Assembly (NCBI RefSeq): GCF_029675105.1
Contig: NZ_JAQQFV010000011.1
Span: 1 to 64,000, forward strand
Source of the DNA: Nocardia anocheti
GTDB taxonomy: Bacteria; Actinomycetota; Actinomycetes; Mycobacteriales; Mycobacteriaceae
DNA: 64,000 bases
Direction of reading: 5' to 3'
Under the pieces are notes generated by a model. The model saw nothing but the letters and a program-made list of their open reading frames with translations, made no database searches and was not told the DNA's origin. The position numbers and the translations under genes are program-made. Each line of letters begins with the position of its first letter. The stretch's first letter is position 1. Shown here one piece after another: positions 43,735 to 51,573 of this stretch.

Positions 43735-44859
43735 TCAGTGCCGTCGGTGGGTGCACAACTCGGCCATCCGGAGCAGCGCGTCGGCGACCGACGGCTCGAG
43801 CTCGGCACTGTCGAGCAATCGATGCGCGTGGTCGAGGCGGGCCTGGATCATCCGCTCGGCGCCCTGCCGCGCGCCGCTGTCGGTGATGACCGTCTGTGCC
43901 AGCGCGACGCCCCGCTCGTCGATGGACTCGGCGGTCCACAGCGCGCGCAGGCGGGCACGATCCGACGGCTCGGCGAGCTGATCGGCCAGCGCGATCACGG
44001 TGGTGGCCTTGCGTTCTCGGATGTCGTCGCCGCGGGGTTTGCCGGTGGTCGCCGGGTCGCCGAAGACGCCGAGCAGGTCGTCACGCAGCTGGAACGCTTC
44101 GCCGATCGCCGTGCCGTAGGCGCCGAGCACCGTCAGCACGGTGTCGTCGCAGCCCGCCAGAGCGGCACCCAGTTCGAGCGGGCGTCGCACCGTGTAGTTG
44201 CCCGATTTGCGGCGCGCGATGTCCATCACCGTGTCCACGGCGGGGACGAGGGTCGCGTCGTTGGTCAGATCCGCGAGCTGACCGACCGCCAGTTCGCCGC
44301 GCATCGCGTCGTAGCGGGGCCACGCCCGTTCCAGCGCCGCCGCGCCGACACCGCTCTCGCGCAGCATGCGCTCGGCCCACACCAGATACAGGTCGGCGAG
44401 CAGGATCGCCGCGGACTCGCCGAAGCGCTCCGCCGATCCCGACAGGCCCCGGTCCCGGTGCCAGGCGGCGAGCCGTCGGTGCGTCGACGGCCGTCCCCGC
44501 CGCAGCGGCGACTCGTCCATCACGTCGTCCTGCACCAGGGCGAAGGCGTGCAGGAGTTCGGTACTGGCCGCCGCGCGCAGGGCGGCGTCGGATTCGCCGC
44601 TGCCCCCGCACAACCAGCCGAGGTAGACGAACACCGACCGCACGCCCTTGCCGCCGGTCGCGAAGTCGAGCATCAGTTGCCCCGGGAGGGAGAAACCCCG
44701 GGGATCGAGTTCCGCCCGGCAGCGGTCGCGGACGAACTCGCCGACATGATCACGCACCGCGAGCTGCGTGCGCGCGAGCCATCGGGGGAATCCGGCGGAC
44801 CGCTCGTCACCCAGGAGGGAGGTGGCGGGCTGCCGCGCTGTCGCGTGCTCTGCGTTCAC
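43735..44859 (-). CDS. crtE: Geranylgeranyl diphosphate synthase (polyprenyl synthetase)
   Basis: A 374-aa trans-prenyltransferase, read from GTG 44859. The first aspartate-rich motif FARM is LVQDDVMDESPLRRGRP (about residues 100-116) and the second, SARM, is FQLRDDLLGVFGDPATTGKP (about 245-264), both needed for IPP/allylic diphosphate chain elongation. It supplies GGPP to CrtB. It is the first gene of the crtE-I-B operon; the proposed LitR box at 44890-44911 ends 31 nt before its start. Confidence 0.88.
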   Translation of the reverse strand: MNAEHATARQPATSLLGDERSAGFPRWLARTQLAVRDHVGEFVRDRCRAELDPRGFSLPGQLMLDFATGGKGVRSVFVYLGWLCGGSGESDAALRAAASTELLHAFALVQDDVMDESPLRRGRPSTHRRLAAWHRDRGLSGSAERFGESAAILLADLYLVWAERMLRESGVGAAALERAWPRYDAMRGELAVGQLADLTNDATLVPAVDTVMDIARRKSGNYTVRRPLELGAALAGCDDTVLTVLGAYGTAIGEAFQLRDDLLGVFGDPATTGKPRGDDIRERKATTVIALADQLAEPSDRARLRALWTAESIDERGVALAQTVITDSGARQGAERMIQARLDHAHRLLDSAELEPSVADALLRMAELCTHRRH

Positions 44860-44889
44860 GTATCGATTGTGACAGCTTTCGCCGCGATT

Positions 44890-44911
44890 TGCATCGTTTA
44901 TGAATCGTTTG
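44890..44911 (+). promoter_or_regulatory. Proposed LitR operator 3 (crtE promoter)
   Basis: TGCATCGTTTA is followed directly by TGAATCGTTTG, two 11-bp units. It starts 31 nt upstream of the crtE GTG (44859), the same distance as box 4 has from the epimerase start. It also overlaps a plausible -10 sequence CATAAA read on the minus strand, so binding would block the promoter. Confidence 0.7.
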
Positions 44912-44914
44912 CTG

Positions 44915-46249
44915 TCAGCGGCCCAGGAGGTGGCGCAGGGTCTGTTCGAGGTGCGGGGTCCGGAAGACGTGATCGACCGTGGACAGCCGGTGCGGGGACA
45001 CCCGCTGACTCGCCTCGGCCAGCTCGCGCGCCCCCTGACGTCCCAGCAGCAGGGCGGGGCCGAAGGTGGGGACCGGCAGGAGTGCGGGCCGGTGCAGTAC
45101 GTGGGCGAGTGTCGCGGTGTACTCGGTGTTGCGCACCGGATTCGGCGCGACCGCGTTGACCGGGCCGGTGAGCGAATCGTCCCAGAGCGCACGGTGATAC
45201 ACGTCGACGAGGTCGTCGAGGCCGATCCAGGACTGCCATTGGGCGCCGTCGCCGATCCGGCCGCCGAGACCGGCCGCGAACAGGGGACGCAGCAATCGCA
45301 GGGTGCCGCCCGCCGGGGATTGGACGATGCCGGTGCGTACCTGCACGACCCGGGTGTCGGCGGCCTCAGCGGCCGCTTCCCACCCGGTGACCACCTCGGC
45401 CAGGAAACCGTCACCGGGGTCGGCGGTTTCGGGGAGGATCTCGTCGCCGCGGTCGTAGCCGTAGTAGCCGATGGCCGAGGCGCAGACGAACGCGCCGACC
45501 CCGCAGCGACCCGCGATCTCGGCCAGGGCGCGGGTGGGGCCGATCCGACTGTCGGCGATGGCGCGACGGTGGTCCTCGGTGAACCGGCCCGCGATCGACG
45601 CACCCGCCAGATGGACGACCGCGTCGATGCCGTTCAGCAGGTCGGGGGCGGGATTCTCGGTGTCCCACCGGCGTTCGTCCGGGCTGGTCGGCGCGTGGCG
45701 GACGAGGCGGACGACGCGATGGCCGCCGGTGGACAGGAACGCGCACAGGGCCGTGCCCACCATCCCGGACGCGCCGCTCACCGCGATGGTGCGCGCGGTG
45801 AACCCGTGCTCGGCGGCCCGTCGGTGCGCGGCCAGGTCGTCGGTGAGCTGGCGGTGGCGATAGTCGAACATCGGGCGCAGCACGCGGACGGGCAGCGGGG
45901 TGTCGACGCGGTCGATGACGCGGGTGTGCTCGTCGTCGACGGCGGTGAACTCGTGGGTGTGGCGCCAGGGCAGCAGTCGACCGACCGGTATCGAGGCGAG
46001 CCCATCGATGGCGATGGCGTCGGCGAATCGGTGCGGCGGGTCATAGGCGCCCGGGTCGTGCCGTGCAACCCAGCGCAGCCCACCCGGCAGCCCGAGCACG
46101 GCGCTGCCCCGGGCCAGGTCGTCGGACTCGCTCAGCAGCCGGACCGGCTGCCACGGTGGCGCGAGCCGGGTGAAGGCCCCAGGACGCGCGAACCAGGCGA
46201 ACACCTCGTCGCGGGGTGCGGAGACAACGATCGAACAGTCGATGCCCAT
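44915..46249 (-). CDS. SRPBCC-TIGR01777 epimerase fusion (light-cluster type)
   Basis: A 444-aa protein from ATG 46249. Residues 1-145 are SRPBCC-like (DCSIVVSAPRDEVFAWFARP) and residues 150-440 an NAD-dependent epimerase of the TIGR01777 family (TIAVSGASGMVGTALCAFL, VVHLAGASIAGRF, SAIGYYGYDRG). Family enzymes have unknown substrates. An epimerase of this family sits in the photolyase/crt/lipocalin clusters of Vibrio and Photobacterium, so the placement is typical rather than accidental. It lies just after the crtE promoter and has its own LitR box 31 nt upstream. A shorter paralogue without SRPBCC lies at 50660-51556. Confidence 0.85.
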   Translation of the reverse strand: MGIDCSIVVSAPRDEVFAWFARPGAFTRLAPPWQPVRLLSESDDLARGSAVLGLPGGLRWVARHDPGAYDPPHRFADAIAIDGLASIPVGRLLPWRHTHEFTAVDDEHTRVIDRVDTPLPVRVLRPMFDYRHRQLTDDLAAHRRAAEHGFTARTIAVSGASGMVGTALCAFLSTGGHRVVRLVRHAPTSPDERRWDTENPAPDLLNGIDAVVHLAGASIAGRFTEDHRRAIADSRIGPTRALAEIAGRCGVGAFVCASAIGYYGYDRGDEILPETADPGDGFLAEVVTGWEAAAEAADTRVVQVRTGIVQSPAGGTLRLLRPLFAAGLGGRIGDGAQWQSWIGLDDLVDVYHRALWDDSLTGPVNAVAPNPVRNTEYTATLAHVLHRPALLPVPTFGPALLLGRQGARELAEASQRVSPHRLSTVDHVFRTPHLEQTLRHLLGR

Positions 46250-46279
46250 TTCTCGACTGTAGCTCGCATTGCCCGAGCA

Positions 46280-46301
46280 TGAAACGTTTGCGCATCGTTT
46301 T
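46280..46301 (+). promoter_or_regulatory. Proposed LitR operator 4 (epimerase promoter)
   Basis: TGAAACGTTTG is followed by CGCATCGTTTT, two 11-bp units that match the other boxes with two mismatches in the first. It starts 31 nt upstream of the epimerase ATG 46249. Confidence 0.62.
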
Positions 46302-46613
46302 GCGCGCCAGTCCGGCAGAACGAGGCACGCGGAGCGCGAAACATCCCACCATAGGGGACATTTCGTCGATCGGCCCAGGTCGCGGGCCCGCACCGGTGAT
46401 CCGGGTGGCAGTAGGCGCTGTGGCTGGGTAGACCGACTTCGGTATCGCCCGGGTCGTCGATTCCTCGCGGCTCACTCCGGCGGGCACGGTGTCGGCGACG
46501 CTCCCTCGCCTGCACCCTGTACTCGCTGCTGGCCGGGTCCCCGCCCTAAGGTGCCACGCATCCTGGGCCTTGATCGGCGCGTACCCGTCGGCTTTCCTCT
46601 AGATCATCGCCGG
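46302..46613. other. Intergenic region without a gene
   Basis: About 310 nt with no reading frame of coding quality on either strand. It separates the light-regulated cluster from the helicase pseudogene. The one feature noted is a 17-nt stretch at 46402-46418 that recurs with one mismatch at 28984-29000. Confidence 0.5.
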
Positions 46614-47785
46614 TCAGCTGTCGGTGACGTAGGCGAGCCAGGCGTAGTCGCGGGCGCGGGTCACCGCGACCAGCTTCTGCCGTGCCGCGAGTTCCCGCCG
46701 ATCGCGGGTCGCGCCGCGCACGGTGGCGGGCGTCGCGGGTTCGGTGGTGATGTGGAAGACGGCGGCGAAGTCCATGCCCTTCGCCCGGTGCACGGTCCCG
46801 ACTTTGACGGCGTCGAGTTCGGCGCGGGTCAGGTGCAGTTCCACGGCCTGGCCGTCGGGCAGCGTGCCGGTGCTGTCGCGCAGGACGAAGCCGCGGCCGC
46901 CGTCGAGGTCGTCGACGGTGTTGCCCGCCTCGAGGTTCTTGGCGAGTTCCAGGACGGCGGCGCGGTTGCGGTAGTTCGTGCGCAGGACACGACCACGGCC
47001 ACCCGGCAGCGGAATTCCGGCGTCGGACAGGCGCCAGCCGCCGGTGTACACCTGCTGCTGGCCGTCGCCGACGAGGAGCAGCTGCCGTTGAGCTGCAGGC
47101 CGTTGCGTCCGGATCGCACGATGGCTCTGTACTCGTCCAGGGTGCCCAGGCCGCGGCCTTTGATCACCCGCCGGATCTCGTCTTCCCAGTACTGGTAGTC
47201 GGTGCCCTCGTAACCGTCGAGCCGATCGCGCACCCCCATCCACGTGCGCGCCATCGCGTCGTCGCTGCCGTCCACGTCGAGATCGAAGGTGACACGGCGG
47301 CGTTCGAGGAACCGGGTCGTCCACGCGTGCAGGCCGACGAACTCGGCGCGATCGGCCGCCGCCGGAGCGATACGCGCGAAGCCGGAGCGGTGATAGGTGG
47401 GCAGGGTGCGGACGAAGCTGGTGAACAGCAGACGGCCGGGATTGCGCTTGGCGAAATGTGCCATGCGGTGCAGCGCGACCACGGATTTCCCGGTTCCCGC
47501 CGGGCCGCTGAACCGGGCCGGACCGGTGAAGTTGGTGTGCACGAGGGCGAGCTGTTCGGGATCGAGGAAGGTGGTCCAGTCGCGGAACGGGCGTGCCAGG
47601 AAGCTCGCCCTGGTCTCCTCGTCGAGGTCGGTGCGGTCGAACAGGCTGTCGGTGGGGGTGGTGTCCGGGGCGGCGCCGCGTCGGTGAACACGAGGGCGAA
47701 CACGCTGTGCGGCGGTGAGGTGCGGGTGTGCGGCGAGGTGCTTCTCGGCCCAGTGGGTACGGCGCTGCCCGGTGATGTCGGACAT
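46614..47785 (-). pseudogene. Decayed paralogue of the NERD-like UvrD helicase
   Basis: This region aligns in pieces with the intact 643-aa helicase gene at 22659-24590 but in more than one reading frame. It starts at ATG 47785 with a head like that of the intact protein, then jumps frame to VFALVFTDAAP, returns to TFLDPEQLALVHTNFTGP and Walker A GPAGTGKSVVALHRMAHFAK, and changes frame after DEYRAIVRSGRNGLQ. The Walker B block (VVVDEVQDF in the intact copy) and surrounding 75 or so residues are missing; QLLLVGDGQQQVYTGG follows. A further deletion of about 55 residues precedes KVGTVHRAKGMDF. The tail ends with stop TGA at 46614. At least three deletions and two frame changes mean no functional helicase is encoded. 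Confidence 0.85.
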
Positions 47786-47814
47786 GGTTCCCCCCGGTCG
47801 GACTCGCGTCCGTT

Positions 47815-47840
47815 ATGAATTGCCTGACAAGACAATTCAT
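47815..47840. promoter_or_regulatory. Inverted repeat upstream of the helicase pseudogene
   Basis: ATGAATTG and CAATTCAT form perfect 8-nt arms around a 10-nt spacer, in the AT-rich spot 30 nt upstream of the pseudogene start. It looks like an operator that has outlived its gene; I see no copy elsewhere in the window. Confidence 0.4.
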
Positions 47841-47879
47841 AGCATGCGAACGGTCCTTCGCGGGGCGAACGAGTGACAT

Positions 47880-47908
47880 CGGACCGGGGCGGGATGGGCC
47901 CCGGTCCG
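47880..47908 (-). terminator. Strong hairpin after ppnP
   Basis: CGGACCGGGGC pairs perfectly with GCCCCGGTCCG across a 7-nt loop. It lies just downstream of the ppnP stop (47915, minus strand) and should end that transcript. No U-tract is present, as is usual in this high-GC group. Confidence 0.6.
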
Positions 47909-47914
47909 CGACGA

Positions 47915-48226
47915 TCAGCCGTAGTGGCAGATGTAGTGCATGGTGTCGACGACCTCGATGTCGAACGAGCTGTCACCGGGGATCGAGAACGACTCGCCCG
48001 CGCGGTAGGTGACGGTGTCGGTGGATCCGGCCAGCGTCACCTTGGCCTCGCCCGCGACCAGTTCCATGACCTCGGGGGCGGCGGTGCCGAAGGTCAGGCT
48101 CGACGGCTGGATGACGCCGACCGACTTCTTGGTCCCGTCGGCCAGCTCCAGGCTGTAACTGACGCACTTCCCGTCGAAGTAGACATTGGCCTGCTTGGTG
48201 ACGGAGACATTCTCGAACTTCGACAT
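47915..48226 (-). CDS. ppnP: Pyrimidine/purine nucleoside phosphorylase
   Basis: A 103-aa cupin-fold protein of the PpnP (YaiE/DUF1255) family: FENVSVTKQANVYFDGKCVS at the start, then YSLELADGTKKSVGVI, and GESFSIPGDSSFDIEVVD in the cupin core. PpnP cleaves nucleosides with phosphate to a free base and ribose-1-phosphate, a salvage step. It stands alone between lipA and the pseudogene, with a terminator hairpin directly downstream. The length is normal for the family. Confidence 0.9.
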   Translation of the reverse strand: MSKFENVSVTKQANVYFDGKCVSYSLELADGTKKSVGVIQPSSLTFGTAAPEVMELVAGEAKVTLAGSTDTVTYRAGESFSIPGDSSFDIEVVDTMHYICHYG

Positions 48227-48301
48227 GGGTCCTTCCGGGGGGATGAGGGGACCCTGAGTCTACGGGCGAGCCAGAGCTCACCGAGCCCTGGCCCGACGCT
48301 G

Positions 48302-49324
48302 TCAGCCGCCGAAGCGGGCCAGCACGGAGCTGGCTTCCTGGGAGGCGGTGCCTTCCTGGGCCAGGTGGGTCATGGCCTCGGGGATTTCGCGGCCGTGGTG
48401 GGCCATGGCCTGGGCGTAGAGGCGGCCCGCGCGGTAGGAGGAGCGGACCAGCGGGCCCGCCATGACGCCCGCGAAGCCGAGGGTTTCGGCGAACTTGGAG
48501 TGTTCGACGAATTCCTCCGGCTTGACCCAGCGGTCGACGGGGTGGTGGCGAGGGCTCGGGCGCAGGTACTGGGTGATGGTGAGGATGTCGCAGCCCGCTT
48601 CGTGCAGGTCGCGCATGGCCTCGGTGACTTCCTCGGGGGTCTCGCCCATACCGAGGATGAGGTTGGACTTGGTGACCAGACCGGCCTCGCGGGCGGCGGT
48701 GATGACGGCCAGGGAGCGCTCGTAGCGGAAGGCCGGGCGGATGCGCTTGAAGATGCGCGGCACCGTCTCCAGGTTGTGGGCCAGGACCTCGGGACGCGAG
48801 GCGAAGACCTCGGCGAGCTGGTCGGGGTCGGCGTTGAAGTCGGGGATGAGCAGTTCGACGCCGGTGTTGGGGTTGAGCCGCTTGATGGCGTTGACGGTCT
48901 CGGCGTAGAGCCAGGCGCCGCCGTCGTCGAGGTCGTCGCGGGCCACGCCGGTGATGGTGGAGTAGCGCAGGCCCATGGCCTGGACGCTCTCGGCGACGCG
49001 GCGGGGCTCGTCGCGGTCGAGGGCGGCGGGCTTGCCGGTGTCGATCTGGCAGAAGTCGCAGCGGCGGGTGCACTGTTCACCGCCGATGAGGAAGGTGGCC
49101 TCGCGGTCCTCCCAGCATTCGAAGATGTTGGGGCAGCCCGCTTCCTCGCAGACCGTGTGCAGGCCTTCGCGTTTCACCAGGCCCTTGAGCTCGGTGTATT
49201 CCGGGCCCATGGTGGCGCGGGTGCGAATCCACTTGGGTTTGCGCTCGATCGGGGTCTCCGCGTTGCGCGCCTCGATGCGCAGCAGCTTGCGTCCGGCGGG
49301 GGCAGAGGCGTCTACGGGGCTCAC
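48302..49324 (-). CDS. lipA: Lipoyl synthase
   Basis: A 340-aa radical SAM enzyme that inserts two sulfurs into octanoyl groups on lipoyl domains. It has the auxiliary cluster cysteines in CEEAGCPNIFEC and the radical SAM motif CTRRCDFC (CxxxCxxC), with the C-terminal TASQEASSVLARFGG. The ATG at 49324 overlaps the lipB stop by 4 nt, so the two lipoate genes are coupled. The target proteins include SucB in this window, whose lipoyl lysines are Lys43 and Lys174. Confidence 0.97.
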   Translation of the reverse strand: MSPVDASAPAGRKLLRIEARNAETPIERKPKWIRTRATMGPEYTELKGLVKREGLHTVCEEAGCPNIFECWEDREATFLIGGEQCTRRCDFCQIDTGKPAALDRDEPRRVAESVQAMGLRYSTITGVARDDLDDGGAWLYAETVNAIKRLNPNTGVELLIPDFNADPDQLAEVFASRPEVLAHNLETVPRIFKRIRPAFRYERSLAVITAAREAGLVTKSNLILGMGETPEEVTEAMRDLHEAGCDILTITQYLRPSPRHHPVDRWVKPEEFVEHSKFAETLGFAGVMAGPLVRSSYRAGRLYAQAMAHHGREIPEAMTHLAQEGTASQEASSVLARFGG

Positions 49325-50070
49325 TGGACCGACTCTACGCTCGGGGCCTGCGCGTTCGCCGGGCCGGTGGTGCGATCAATGTCATGTGCCGCGACGGGAA
49401 TTTCCCCGTCCAGGGCGGCGATGATGGCGGCCGCGACGAGCGGTTCCACCTCGGCGACGGTGACCTCGCGGCCGAGTTCGCGGGTCAGCGTGGTGACACC
49501 GGCGTCGCGGATGCCGCAGGGCACGATCGCGTCGAAGCCGTCGAGGGCGGAATTGCAGTTCAGTGAGATGCCGTGCAGGGCCACCCCGCGCTGGACGCGC
49601 ACCCCGACCGCGGCGACCTTGCGTTCGGGGAGGAACCCGGTGGCGGGCAGCCACACACCGGAGCGGCCGTCGACCCGACCGCAGGAGACACCGAGGCCGG
49701 TGATCACCTGGATCAGCGCCTCTTCCAGCCTGCGTACGTACTGCACCACGTCGACGGGCTCGGCCAACCGGATGATCGGATAGCCCACCAGCTGCCCCGG
49801 CCCGTGCCAGGTGATCTTGCCGCCCCGGTCGACCTGCACCACCGGCGTGCCGTCGATCGGCAGGTCCGCCTCCTCGGTGCGGCGGCCCGCGGTGTAGACC
49901 GAGGGATGCTCGAGCAGCAGCAGACGATCGCTGCCGGTGCCTTCGGCCCGCTCGTCGGCGATCTGCCGTTGCAGCTCCCAGGCGGCGTGATAATCGATGA
50001 GTCCGAGGTTCTCGACCACGATCGGGGTCGAATCGAACCGTGCGGACGCGGTGCGGCGCGTGGTGTTCAC
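49321..50070 (-). CDS. lipB: Lipoyl(octanoyl) transferase
   Basis: A 249-aa cysteine/lysine acyltransferase that moves octanoate from acyl carrier protein to lipoyl-dependent enzymes. Key motifs are GGKITWHGPGQLVGYPI (about 83-99), KVAAVGVRVQRGVALHG with the catalytic Lys, and the catalytic Cys in DAIVPCGI. The start ATG 50070 is preceded by a short intergenic gap after the GNAT gene stop at 50148. It works directly before LipA and overlaps it by 4 nt. Confidence 0.96.
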   Translation of the reverse strand: MNTTRRTASARFDSTPIVVENLGLIDYHAAWELQRQIADERAEGTGSDRLLLLEHPSVYTAGRRTEEADLPIDGTPVVQVDRGGKITWHGPGQLVGYPIIRLAEPVDVVQYVRRLEEALIQVITGLGVSCGRVDGRSGVWLPATGFLPERKVAAVGVRVQRGVALHGISLNCNSALDGFDAIVPCGIRDAGVTTLTRELGREVTVAEVEPLVAAAIIAALDGEIPVAAHDIDRTTGPANAQAPSVESVQ

Positions 50071-50147
50071 GGTGCTGACGTTACGCCCCGGACGGCGGCG
50101 TCAGTGCGGACGGTCGGCGCGAACGTGTCGGTGGGGACAGCGCGCGG

Positions 50148-50651
50148 TCAGGGTTCGAGGGGGAAGGCGCGCTGCATGAGGGTGAGGTCCATCCAGCGGC
50201 CGAACTTGTGGCCCACTTCGGGGAGTTCGCCGACGGTGTGGAAGCCGAAGCGTTCGTGCAGCGTGATCGAGCCGGTGTTGCCGGATTCGATGGCCGCGAC
50301 CATGACGTGGACGCGGCCGGAGTCCGTGGCGCGGTCGATCAGGGCCGTGAGCAGGGCGGTGGCGATGCCGCGGCGCTGGAAGCGGCTGTCGACGTAGACG
50401 GAGTTCTCGACGGTGAAGCGGTAGCCGGACTTGGGACGCCACTGACCGTAGGAGGCGTAACCGGCGACCTCGCCGTCGATCTCGGCGATCAGGATCGGCA
50501 TGCGCGCGGCAGTGCGGTCGGCGAACCAGGTGAGGCGGTCGTCGAGGTCGACCTCATCGGTGTCCCAGATGGCGGTCGACTCGGCGATATTGGTGTTGTG
50601 GATGACCAGCACGGCGGGCAGGTCGTCCTTGTCGGCGTCGCGGATCAGCAT
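50148..50651 (-). CDS. GNAT acetyltransferase, phosphinothricin-acetyltransferase type
   Basis: A 167-aa GNAT-fold enzyme. It opens IRDADKDDLPAVLVIHNTNI and has the acetyl-CoA-binding Q/R-x-x-G-x-G/A block FQRRGIATALLTALID, followed by ITLHERFGFHTVGELPEVGHK. This order is typical of the PAT/MddA family, which acetylate glutamate-like amines such as phosphinothricin or methionine sulfoximine. ATG 50651 has GAGG six bases ahead; GTG 50663 overlapping the epimerase stop is the alternative. It is probably co-transcribed with the upstream epimerase gene. Confidence 0.82.
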   Translation of the reverse strand: MLIRDADKDDLPAVLVIHNTNIAESTAIWDTDEVDLDDRLTWFADRTAARMPILIAEIDGEVAGYASYGQWRPKSGYRFTVENSVYVDSRFQRRGIATALLTALIDRATDSGRVHVMVAAIESGNTGSITLHERFGFHTVGELPEVGHKFGRWMDLTLMQRAFPLEP

Positions 50652-50659
50652 CTCGGACC

Positions 50660-51556
50660 TCACGATCGGCCGACGGCGGCGGCCAACGCGGCACCGATGG
50701 TCGGGTGCTGGAAGGTGTAGCCCGCCTGTTCGAGGACGCCGGGAATCGCGCGCGGACCGCGCAACAGCGCCTCGTCGGCGAGCTCGCCCACCAGCGCGCG
50801 CAGCGCGAAACCGGGGACCACGATCGGGGTCGGCCGGTGCAGGGCGCGGCCCAGGGCACGGTTGAACTCGGCGTTGGTGACGGGCGCGGGGCCGACGGCG
50901 TTGACCGGGCCGGAGACCTCCGGATCGGTCAACGCGAAGACGATCGCGCCGATCTCGTCGTCGAGAGAGATCCAAGGGGTGTACTGGCGGCCGCTGCCCA
51001 GGCGTCCGCCCAGGCCCAGCCAGTACAGCGGATGCAGCATGCTCAGCATGCCGCCGTTGCGGGCCAGCACCACGGCGCTGCGGATGAGCACGGTGCGGGT
51101 ACCCGCGGCGGTGGCCGGTGCGGTAGCGGCTTCCCAGTCCCGGCACAGCGTGGCCAGGAAACCCGTTCCGGCGGGGGCGGTCTCGTCGACGATCGCGTCG
51201 CCGGTGCCGCCGCCGTAGTAGTGCGAGCCGCTGGCGTTGACCAGCGTCGGCACCCCGGCGGCGGCCACGGCGACCGCGAGGACATCGGTGGGGGTGATCC
51301 GGCTGTCGCGCAGCAACTGCTTGTAGCCGCCGTTCCAGCGGCGCGCGCCCAGGCTCGCGCCGCACAGGTTCACCACGGCGTCGGCCCCGCGCAACGCCCG
51401 CTCGTCGAGCTGGGCGCGCGCGGGATCCCAGGTGAATTCGTCCGGTGCCGCGGCCGCGCGGCGCACCAGCCGGGAGACCTGGTGCCCGTCGCGGCGCAGA
51501 GCCGCGACGAGCGCCGTCCCGATCAGTCCGGACGAACCGGCGATCACCACCTTCAT
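50660..51556 (-). CDS. TIGR01777-family NAD-dependent epimerase
   Basis: A 298-aa epimerase (MKVVIAGSSGLIGTALVAAL at the start, AVVNLCGASLGARRW, NASGSHYYGGGTGDAIVDE). It is the orthologue of M. tuberculosis Rv2216 by position, between sucB and lipB. The substrate is unknown. It lies 17 nt after the sucB stop, so it can be transcribed with it. The C-terminal DUF1731-like block WISLDDEIGAIVFALTD and GYTFQHPTI are present. It shares the epimerase fold but not the SRPBCC domain of the protein at 44915-46249. Confidence 0.85.
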   Translation of the reverse strand: MKVVIAGSSGLIGTALVAALRRDGHQVSRLVRRAAAAPDEFTWDPARAQLDERALRGADAVVNLCGASLGARRWNGGYKQLLRDSRITPTDVLAVAVAAAGVPTLVNASGSHYYGGGTGDAIVDETAPAGTGFLATLCRDWEAATAPATAAGTRTVLIRSAVVLARNGGMLSMLHPLYWLGLGGRLGSGRQYTPWISLDDEIGAIVFALTDPEVSGPVNAVGPAPVTNAEFNRALGRALHRPTPIVVPGFALRALVGELADEALLRGPRAIPGVLEQAGYTFQHPTIGAALAAAVGRS

Positions 51557-51573
51557 CGAATCGGATTCCCCGA

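Noticed and set aside
47164..47976. 270-aa minus-strand frame overlapping the helicase pseudogene
   Set aside because: It is one reading frame of the frameshifted pseudogene; only the VFALVFTDAAP part corresponds to the ancestral protein.
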